Under the pieces are notes generated by a model. It saw nothing but the letters and a program-made list of their open reading frames with translations, had not been told where the DNA came from and searched no databases. Below, piece by piece: positions 1 through 6,534 of a stretch of DNA of 12,459 nucleotides (its first letter is position 1; every line of letters begins with the position of its first letter). The translations under genes and the position numbers were made by a program. Origin of the DNA: an uncultured Selenomonadaceae bacterium (GTDB lineage: Bacteria; Bacillota; Negativicutes; Selenomonadales; Selenomonadaceae); the NCBI GenBank assembly GCA_905233325.1, contig CAJODU010000036.1, forward strand, positions 1 to 12,459, written 5' to 3'.

Positions 1-3000
1 CCGATTTTGCTTTTGAAGAATTTTGCGGCATTATTTTTGCGGATTATTCCTGCCTGCTCAACAGTGAAAATCTTCTGCTCTATCATTTCGTCAATTTGCT
101 GTCTGATACCTTCTGCACTCAAGTCGCGCTTGAGATCAAGTCTCTGCATTACGCTGTGCATTAAAGTGCCGTATTCAGCACCCGTCAGATTCTTTGATTG
201 TTCAAAATCAGGCCGCTTGTATATAATTTCTTCGTCTTCCTCGTTGGGAATTATTTCTTTGCCGTTCTCGTCGTAGTCCTCAATGAGGTTAGTTGTAAGT
301 TCTTCGTCGTATTCAACGCGCTGTTTTAATTCAGTAACGGACATCTTGGACGGTATACTCTTGCTCGTCAGCGTGGACACTTTCCTTGCCAGTAAGGCCA
401 TATCCGGCTTGATCTCTTTGACTTCTCTTTCAACGCCTTCGGCAATATGAACACTGTTAGCATTGACATTAATGATTTTTATGCAGTCTGTCTTTCTGGA
501 AAGAGCAAGCAGCAGCCAATCGAGAAAAGTATTTGCCGAAAGTGTTGCAAAGCCGGGTATTCTGCTGACGCTGCCATAACGCTGATATTTTTCATACTTT
601 TTGTCATTGCCCTTTTTGGTGGCAACCAATATCAGTTTTTCTCTTGCCCTTGTCATAGCAACGTAAAGTATACGCAATTCTTCCGCCTTCTGCTCTTCAA
701 TGTTCTTCTGTGATATAACTTGACGCGCAAAAGTCGGATACCTCACCGGCTCATTTTTGAGTGTAATGTAAGAACCTATACCAAGTTGGCGATGTTTCAG
801 CAACAGAGAGGAACTTTCCTCATTTGTGTTGAAACGCTTTCCTAGTTCAATCACAAAGACAACGGGGAACTCAAGCCCTTTGCTCTTATGAATTGTCATC
901 ACGCGGACGACGTCCTCATTCTCGCCGAGGGTTCTGGCTACTGCAAGATCAGTGTTGAGCTCTTTGATTTTGCTCACGAATTTAAGGAAACGTGACAGCC
1001 CTCTGAATGATGTTGCCTCATAAGCCGCCGCACGATCTACCAACATTCTGAGATTAGCCTGCCTTAGTGTACCTTCCGGCAGACCGCCTACATAATCATA
1101 ATAACCTGTCTCGCGATAGATAGTTGAAAGAAGTTCCGGCACACTGACCATTCTTGACAATTCCCGCCAAGCGTTCACCTTTTGCAAAAAAGTTCTGCTC
1201 TTTTCGATCAATTCCGCCGGCAGTTTGAGCGGATTTAATTCAACTGAAGAGGCAGCAGCAGTCATCAGTGCCGTGACCAGCTCCTCCTTACTTTTGGCTA
1301 TCTTCAGAAGTGCCAGATCTTCTGCCGTAAAGTTTCCTATCGGTGAGAGCATAACGGCGGCAAGCGGTATATCCTGCCTGGCATTTTCCAAAACATTCAA
1401 AAGTGCCAAAATAACTTTTACTTCCAGCACTTGGAAATAGGTCTCATCACCCATTGCATAAGCCGGAATATTATTCTTTTGCAGGACTTCCATCAAGGCC
1501 GCAGGATTTTTCTTTGAGCGGCGCAATATCACAATATCGCGATACTTGATTTTGCGGTATTTATTTTCGTCTTTATCATAAACCTGAGTATTTGTGTCCA
1601 TCATTTCCTTGATTCGGTTGGCGATTATCTGTGCCTCACGCTCAATACTCAATACGTCCTCAACGTCTTGCTCCTGATCTGCATTATCATCACTGACTTT
1701 GTTATTGTTATTTTCGATCAAGTACAATTCCGTCGGCGTATCTAAAAGGCCGTCAATTCCTGTTGTATAATTCATTCCATAGTATAGGCGAGCATCATCA
1801 TTGTAGTCAATTTCCATTGATTCGGAATTCATCAGCCGCTCAAAGACAAAATTTACAGAATCAAGCACTTCACTCCGACTTCTGAAATTTTTTGAAAGAT
1901 CAATTCTCAAGCAATCGTTGAATTGTCGGGCTTTTTCGTTATTTTCTTCATAATCTTTGGAAGTGGGATATTTGTTATATTTGTCCAAGAACAAGGAAGG
2001 ATCCGCCATTCTGAATTTGTAAATACTCTGCTTAACATCACCGACAGCAAAAAAATTAGCCTTCTCTGCATCGGCAATTTTTTGAATAATAGCCTCCTGT
2101 ACTCCGTTGGTGTCTTGATATTCATCAACCATAACAGCTTGATACTTCTTGCGAAGGGCACCGGCTATTTTATTATCTGAAAGAATCTCAAGTGCGAAAT
2201 GCTCCATATCACTGAAATCAATTATACCCTTCTCGTGCTTGGCAGCAGCAAGTCTCTCTGAAAATTCTATTGTAACCTCAATCAAAGTTGAAATGGAAGG
2301 TTTAATATGGTGCAAATCTTCAAGCAATTCCTGCTCCGAAATGAAAAAATATCTCTTTTGGAGTTTTTCCAATGCTTCCTTATATTCTTCACGGCTTCCC
2401 TTCAAGAGATTCCAAGCACTTTCATCGGCTTTTCCGCGTTTGCCCAAGTCTTCAAATATTTTACCATTTGGAGGATTGAGCAACTCAAAAATTTTGCTCC
2501 AATCCCCTGTCTTATGTGCCTTTGTCAAGGGAAGTATGACCTCATGCAGATCTTTATCTATCTTTTCAATTTTGATCTGAGCATCATATGCAAGTTCAAG
2601 ATTGAGCTTACATTCATCATAAGCAGCATCAAGCGTAAATCCGATATGTTTCATCGCCGCATCATACCAGACAGTATCTTTGAGTGTAGCATTGTCCGCT
2701 ATGTCAAAAGCGGCAGACAAAGATTTTAGCCAATCTTTTGGATCAGGCTGACTGCGCGAATATTCGTAGAGTCCCAAGATTATTTCATGAAGTTTATCGT
2801 CACCTTTTTCCGTGCCGCCGAAGTCATCAGTAAACCGCTGAAAATTTTCATCTTCCTCGCCATATTTACTTTCAAACAATTCTTCCATTACTTCCTGCTT
2901 GATGAAGTTGAGCTCTTGCTCATCAGCTATACGGAATTTAGGATCAAGGTCTATCTTTGAAAAATTCCGCTTGAGGATCATTTGACAGAAAGAGTGCATG

Positions 3001-3302
3001 GTCATTATCGACGCACCGGATAAAAGCATAACCTGACGTTCTAAGCGTTTCAGTGTATCAAAATCGTTATTCGTCCTCAACTCTTCAGTCAGAGCTGAAT
3101 GTATTCTTGAGCGCATTTCCTGTGCTGCGGCGTTGGTGAAAGTCACTACAAGCAGCTTATCCACATCGCAGTCACCCTCTAAAACAAGCTGCTTTATTCT
3201 TTCAACCAAAACCTTAGTCTTGCCTGAGCCTGCTGCCGCCGCAACAAGCAGATTTTTTCCTCTGGTCACTATAGCCGCTTTCTGCTCGTTCGTCAGAATC
3301 AT
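1..3302 (-). CDS. addA: ATP-dependent helicase/nuclease subunit A (AddA/RexA), C-terminus cut by window edge
   Basis: Large UvrD-like superfamily 1 helicase of the AddAB (RexAB) complex, which unwinds and degrades double-strand DNA ends to load recombinase. About 1100 codons are present without a stop. Visible motifs: Walker A GSGKT at residues 25-29, motif Ia VTFTNAAAQEM just after, Walker B VDEYQDTN at 392-399, motif III GDVKQS at 421-426, motif V VMTIHKSKGLEF at 801-812 and motif VI LYVAMTRAREKL at 879-890. GTLMH at 1045-1049 matches the start of the C-terminal RecB-family nuclease domain and supplies its conserved His. The Asp/Lys nuclease motifs would lie beyond the edge, so nuclease competence cannot be judged. 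The start is ATG at 3302, eight bases after GGGGTG (3311-3316). It is the last visible gene of the minus-strand array, 81 bp after a glycosyltransferase-like gene; addB, usually directly upstream in Bacillota, is not there. RecB or PcrA are less likely given the motif wording and the nuclease module. Confidence 0.93.
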   Translation of the reverse strand, partial: MILTNEQKAAIVTRGKNLLVAAAAGSGKTKVLVERIKQLVLEGDCDVDKLLVVTFTNAAAQEMRSRIHSALTEELRTNNDFDTLKRLERQVMLLSGASIMTMHSFCQMILKRNFSKIDLDPKFRIADEQELNFIKQEVMEELFESKYGEEDENFQRFTDDFGGTEKGDDKLHEIILGLYEYSRSQPDPKDWLKSLSAAFDIADNATLKDTVWYDAAMKHIGFTLDAAYDECKLNLELAYDAQIKIEKIDKDLHEVILPLTKAHKTGDWSKIFELLNPPNGKIFEDLGKRGKADESAWNLLKGSREEYKEALEKLQKRYFFISEQELLEDLHHIKPSISTLIEVTIEFSERLAAAKHEKGIIDFSDMEHFALEILSDNKIAGALRKKYQAVMVDEYQDTNGVQEAIIQKIADAEKANFFAVGDVKQSIYKFRMADPSLFLDKYNKYPTSKDYEENNEKARQFNDCLRIDLSKNFRSRSEVLDSVNFVFERLMNSESMEIDYNDDARLYYGMNYTTGIDGLLDTPTELYLIENNNNKVSDDNADQEQDVEDVLSIEREAQIIANRIKEMMDTNTQVYDKDENKYRKIKYRDIVILRRSKKNPAALMEVLQKNNIPAYAMGDETYFQVLEVKVILALLNVLENARQDIPLAAVMLSPIGNFTAEDLALLKIAKSKEELVTALMTAAASSVELNPLKLPAELIEKSRTFLQKVNAWRELSRMVSVPELLSTIYRETGYYDYVGGLPEGTLRQANLRMLVDRAAAYEATSFRGLSRFLKFVSKIKELNTDLAVARTLGENEDVVRVMTIHKSKGLEFPVVFVIELGKRFNTNEESSSLLLKHRQLGIGSYITLKNEPVRYPTFARQVISQKNIEEQKAEELRILYVAMTRAREKLILVATKKGNDKKYEKYQRYGSVSRIPGFATLSANTFLDWLLLALSRKTDCIKIINVNANSVHIAEGVEREVKEIKPDMALLARKVSTLTSKSIPSKMSVTELKQRVEYDEELTTNLIEDYDENGKEIIPNEEDEEIIYKRPDFEQSKNLTGAEYGTLMHSVMQRLDLKRDLSAEGIRQQIDEMIEQKIFTVEQAGIIRKNNAAKFFKSKI

Positions 3303-3383
3303 CAATACATCACCCCAGCAACTGAGCAAAGATAAACACGCTCAATAATTAAAATATCTGCACAATAGTGAAAATTTACGGCG

Positions 3384-4751
3384 TTACTTTTTATCAAAAA
3401 TGAGTATATCGCCTTCTCTTATACCGAGAACAGGGGCTATTTCTTGAACTTTAGGAACATCTTGCCTAAATGCTGCAAATTTCTCAATCCTCTGCTCACG
3501 ATACAGGAAAGCTGCATCAGCAGTTGAGATAACAGGTATAAGAGATGATCCTACCGTCAAATAGTTGGTGGTTTCGTAGGTTTTTATCACATCACTCTTG
3601 ACCGTAACGCCTTTACGATAGGCAACCTTATCATCAACGACAAATTTTGGTACATATCCCATATTGTTATTCGCCAACATATAAGTTGTCAATTCTATAG
3701 TTTCAGAGTGCAAATTTGGAAGGACAGCTACTTTTTTGGGACGATCTTGTGGTTCTTTGTAATTAAAGGCAGCCTTTACATCACGATCAAACTCGGCACG
3801 CTCCGTCATAATCTGCTCGCGATAGTTCCTCTGACTTTCGTAATTTTTCCTAAAGTTTGCGAATATGTCTTTAATGCGATTAACTATAGGTATGAGATTA
3901 TCGTCAGTATCGTTGAATTTGAAAGATTCATCAATGGCAATGTCGTTGGGATTGCCCGCAGCACCGCGCCGACCCGTCAAAACACAGCAGCCGGATACAG
4001 CCGCCTCTCTGGGGATTCTGTCACGACCGGGGTGATTGCCAAAATCAATGTAAACCTTAGCCCTTGCAAGTAACTGCTGGACTTCTTCCGGCGTCATATC
4101 TCTTATGGCCTGCCAATTTATCTCCGGTGCGACCTTCAGCAATTTTTGGGTAAATTCAAAACCCTTGACGGGATTGTAGGCGACTATATTTTCTTTCTGC
4201 GAGATGTCCACATGCGAGGCACGCTGCAGGAAAGCCTCATTCAGATAGTCTCTGACTCTGTATATCTGCTTGTCGACAATACCATTTTTTTTGATGAAAA
4301 TCTTTGCATATTCAGACTGTACCCAATGCTCAATGGTGTTGTCGTCTTTGTCGAAGTAGAAGAACTTAGGCATAGTGGAATCAAGCGGATTTTGTTTGAA
4401 CTTTTTGAGGATATTGCAGAGATTATTGATGTAGTTGTCGACGCTCATCCACCACATTATTCGGCGAATTTTCTTTGAGACATACAAATTCAAGCTGGAA
4501 GATTCCGGCACAATCATAATATTTTTGTGATCAATCTCCAAGTTGCGGACAAATGGTATGTGATATTTTTTGTAGAATGGATCAACAGGATCTGCAGGAT
4601 TGAAGTCTGCATTAGCCGGAAGATAGAACATATATACATTATAATCCATCTTGAGGAGCTGAGAGGCGAGCTGATGGACAAGTTCGGGTCCGCCGGAGTG
4701 AATATTGCCGGGGCTTATAATAAATATTTTAGTATCAGGATATACTTTCAT
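3384..4751 (-). CDS. Glycosyltransferase-like protein (GT-B/GT4-like) with an extra C-terminal region
   Basis: 455-residue soluble protein with no signal peptide or membrane segment. The N-terminus (IFIISPGNIHSGGPELVHQL, residues 9-28) looks like the glycine-rich first loop of a GT-B glycosyltransferase, and residues 235-267 (IDFGNHPGRDRIPREAAVSG and what follows) resemble the donor-sugar end of the C-terminal Rossmann half, where GT4 enzymes carry an acidic motif before a small-residue stretch. An intervening tract with MWWMSVDNY (99-107) and HWVQSEYAK (142-150) also fits an uncharacterised glycosyltransferase. Residues about 340-455 form a further alpha/beta-looking region (VAVLPNLHSETIELTTYML, 341-359) that I do not recognise. 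Acceptor and sugar are unknown. The gene starts 17 bp after the ArsB/NhaD-like gene stops; AGGTG stands close before ATG 4751 (about five bases). Family assignment is moderate, substrate unassigned. Confidence 0.6.
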   Translation of the reverse strand: MKVYPDTKIFIISPGNIHSGGPELVHQLASQLLKMDYNVYMFYLPANADFNPADPVDPFYKKYHIPFVRNLEIDHKNIMIVPESSSLNLYVSKKIRRIMWWMSVDNYINNLCNILKKFKQNPLDSTMPKFFYFDKDDNTIEHWVQSEYAKIFIKKNGIVDKQIYRVRDYLNEAFLQRASHVDISQKENIVAYNPVKGFEFTQKLLKVAPEINWQAIRDMTPEEVQQLLARAKVYIDFGNHPGRDRIPREAAVSGCCVLTGRRGAAGNPNDIAIDESFKFNDTDDNLIPIVNRIKDIFANFRKNYESQRNYREQIMTERAEFDRDVKAAFNYKEPQDRPKKVAVLPNLHSETIELTTYMLANNNMGYVPKFVVDDKVAYRKGVTVKSDVIKTYETTNYLTVGSSLIPVISTADAAFLYREQRIEKFAAFRQDVPKVQEIAPVLGIREGDILIFDKK

Positions 4752-4768
4752 GGTTCACCTGCTTTCAA

Positions 4769-6052
4769 TTACAAATACCTCAACCAGACGTAAACTGTTG
4801 AAATGATTATCGAGAGAATCATCAGCGGGAAGGCTATTTTCATAAATCCGATGAATGAAATAGGTTTTCCGCGCTGTGCTGCCATTGAAGCCACAACGAC
4901 ATTAGCAGAAGCTCCTATCAAAGTACCATTGCCGCCCAAGCATGCACCGAGTGCCAAGCTCCACCACATAGGATCGAGATTAGCCAAGCCCATCTCACCC
5001 ATATCCTTAATCAACGGAATCAGAGTTGCAACAAAGGGAATATTGTCAATGAAAGCCGAGGCAATCGCACTCATCCACAAAATGAGGATAGCTGTAGCAG
5101 GAACGCTGCCGTTAGTGATTTGAATAGCCTCCGCTGCAAGTGCTTTAATGACGCCTGTCTCAACGAGTGCACCGACAAGGACAAACAAACCGGCAAAGAA
5201 GAAGATTGCAAGCCATTCGATCTTGCTCAAAACTTTAGCAATCATAGCCTCATTGTCAGTTGCGGTTATCAACAGCAAGAGACCTGCACCCGTCAAGGCG
5301 CAAGTTGCAGATTCCAGACCAAGCATACCGTGAAGGACGAAAAGGGTTATAGTAAAAGCAAGGACGCCGAGGCACTTTTTGAGGAGTTTGAAGTCAGTGA
5401 TCTTGCTGAGGGCGTCAATCCTCATAACTTTATCTTGAAGTTCAGGTTGAGTGTGCAATTCAGATTTGTACATCATCAACAGTATACCGACGGTTATAGC
5501 AAAGATGAAGATTGCAGGTGCGGTGAGGTTGACGACGAAATCACCGAAACTGAGACCAACAGCAGAGCCAATCATAATGTTAGGCGGGTCGCCAATCAGA
5601 GTGGCTGTACCGCCAATATTTGAAGATATTATCTGTGCCATAAGGAACGGTTTGACGTCAACTTTGAGCTGCTGAGTGATTGCGAATGTTACAGGAACAG
5701 TCAAGAGGACAGTTGTAACATTATCAAGAAGAGCGGAACAGACGGCCGTAAGCGTTGAAAGAGCCACCATTAGAGCAACCGGCTGCGCCTTAACCTTCTG
5801 TGCTGCCCAGATCGCCAGATAGTTAAATAAGCCTGTCTCAGCAGTGATGTTGACGATAATCATCATACCCATCAGCAGACCCAATGTATTGAAGTCAATG
5901 TGATGAATTGCCGTTTCCTGGTCAATGACGCCGATTAAAATCATCAGCATTGCACCGAATATACCGACAATCGTACGGTGGACTTTTTCGGAAATAATTA
6001 AAGCATAGGCGGTGACGAAAATGATTATCGCCACCACAGTCAAATTATCCAT
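4769..6052 (-). CDS. ArsB/NhaD (ion transporter superfamily) permease
   Basis: About 427 residues, almost entirely hydrophobic with 10-12 predicted membrane helices, the usual size for this family. It shows the internal pseudo-symmetry of the ion-transporter superfamily: SSNIGGTATLIGDPPN at residues 143-158 is mirrored by GGNGTLIGASANVV at 373-386, and DNVTT at 110-114 by DNIPF at 336-340. These paired re-entrant-loop signatures are typical of ArsB arsenite efflux, NhaD Na+/H+ antiporters and related citrate/anion permeases. Sequence alone does not choose between arsenite, sodium and organic-anion transport, and no arsR, arsA or arsC is nearby. The start could be ATG 6052 or the in-frame TTG 6055; GGGTG at 6061-6065 serves either, and ATG is preferred. 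The 85-bp leader before it contains unusual complementary repeats, annotated separately. Next downstream is the glycosyltransferase-like gene after 17 bp. Confidence 0.85.
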   Translation of the reverse strand: MDNLTVVAIIIFVTAYALIISEKVHRTIVGIFGAMLMILIGVIDQETAIHHIDFNTLGLLMGMMIIVNITAETGLFNYLAIWAAQKVKAQPVALMVALSTLTAVCSALLDNVTTVLLTVPVTFAITQQLKVDVKPFLMAQIISSNIGGTATLIGDPPNIMIGSAVGLSFGDFVVNLTAPAIFIFAITVGILLMMYKSELHTQPELQDKVMRIDALSKITDFKLLKKCLGVLAFTITLFVLHGMLGLESATCALTGAGLLLLITATDNEAMIAKVLSKIEWLAIFFFAGLFVLVGALVETGVIKALAAEAIQITNGSVPATAILILWMSAIASAFIDNIPFVATLIPLIKDMGEMGLANLDPMWWSLALGACLGGNGTLIGASANVVVASMAAQRGKPISFIGFMKIAFPLMILSIIISTVYVWLRYL

Positions 6053-6068
6053 CAATAAAACACCCTCT

Positions 6069-6103
6069 CAGATAATTGTCAGCGGACACCAGATAGTTGT
6101 TAG
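6069..6103. repeat. Short tandem direct repeat in the leader (two 14-bp units, 21-bp period)
   Basis: CAGATAATTGTCAG (6069-6082) and CAGATAGTTGTTAG (6090-6103) agree at 12 of 14 positions. Both can pair with the inverted copy at 6119-6129. They could be duplicated RNA arms or binding sites for a DNA-binding protein. Confidence 0.6.
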
Positions 6104-6134
6104 TTATCCGCGTCTACTACAACTATCTGCCGCT
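6069..6134 (-). promoter_or_regulatory. Candidate RNA switch: alternative hairpins in the leader of the ArsB/NhaD gene
   Basis: Three related 11-nt arms occupy the leader. Plus-strand 6119-6129 (ACAACTATCTG) is the exact reverse complement of 6090-6100 (CAGATAGTTGT), with an 18-nt loop. The stem extends with AGCGG 6081-6085 against CCGCT 6130-6134 after a 4-nt bulge. A near-copy, CAGATAATTGT at 6069-6079, could pair with the same partner; in the minus-strand transcript its single mismatch becomes a G-U pair. That third arm abuts the GAGGGTG ribosome binding site, so two mutually exclusive folds are possible, one of which places a stem right beside the site. No U-tract follows, so it is not an ordinary terminator. 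The arms are seen directly; a regulatory role is inference. Confidence 0.45.
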
Positions 6135-6137
6135 CAT

Positions 6138-6455
6138 TTAGAATTTTTTATTTGTGACGGTCAATGTGATCGTTTCTCCGTCGCGTTTAATTTTAAAATT
6201 ATAACCTGTAACGCCCGCATTTGCAAGCTCTAATTTTAAAGCCATAAGAGCCTTACCGAGCTGATCTGTGAGTTCTGGAGTGAAACCTGCGCGGGCGAGA
6301 GGTGCAGGCGGAGCCTCAAGTTTTGCGGCAGCCTCTAATTTTTCTGCTTTCTTCGCCGCCTTGAGGAGTTGGTCTTCAATAGTCTGCTCCTCAACATAAT
6401 TTTTGACCATATCTTTGTCAGTTAAATTTTTTGGTATCTTTGGCATCTTGCCCAT
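6138..6455 (-). CDS. Small charged protein of unknown function (105 aa)
   Basis: I do not recognise this gene. The predicted product is soluble, with no signal peptide or membrane helix. Residues about 10-45 are strongly helical and rich in Lys, Glu and Ala (EDQLLKAAKKAEKLEAAAK), which suggests a helix or coiled coil. A short Pro/Ala linker (APPAPLARAG) follows, then a second helix (TDQLGKALMALKLELANAG), then a probable beta-hairpin at the C-terminus (YNFKIKRDGETITLTVTNKK). The start is ATG 6455, six bases after a good GAGGTG (6462-6467). An in-frame GTG at 6464 is rejected because it lies inside that ribosome binding site. The gene sits between the SLC1-like gene (79 bp upstream) and the ArsB/NhaD gene (85 bp downstream), on the same strand. 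Good ribosome binding site, clean stop and coding-like composition make it probably real. Confidence 0.7.
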   Translation of the reverse strand: MGKMPKIPKNLTDKDMVKNYVEEQTIEDQLLKAAKKAEKLEAAAKLEAPPAPLARAGFTPELTDQLGKALMALKLELANAGVTGYNFKIKRDGETITLTVTNKKF

Positions 6456-6461
6456 AATTAT

Positions 6462-6467
6462 CACCTC
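6462..6467 (-). promoter_or_regulatory. Ribosome binding site deciding the start of the 105-aa gene
   Basis: GAGGTG on the minus strand, six bases before ATG 6455. The in-frame GTG at 6462-6464 forms part of this site and therefore cannot be the start. Confidence 0.6.
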
Positions 6468-6534
6468 ATAAAATTAAAATTTCAATGATGAATGTAGAGT
6501 AACCTACAGTGTAAATTTTTTTCATAATTCAATC

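Noticed and set aside
2149..2729. Two overlapping plus-strand open frames of about 140 codons.
   Set aside because: They are antisense to addA, which is open in its own frame with conserved helicase motifs on both sides; the predicted proteins match nothing.
3323..3344. Inverted repeat TGAGC...GCTCA upstream of addA.
   Set aside because: Arms of only 5 bp with a 12-base loop and no U-tract; within chance expectation.
6090..6129. The strong hairpin read as an intrinsic terminator for the small upstream gene.
   Set aside because: No run of U follows on the minus-strand transcript, and the T-run on the plus-strand side lies inside a coding region with no plus-strand gene to terminate. A leader structure fits better.
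6493..6508. Small inverted repeat TGTAG/CTACA between the SLC1-like gene and the 105-aa gene.
   Set aside because: A 5-bp stem without a following U-tract in the transcribed direction; too weak to call a terminator or operator.
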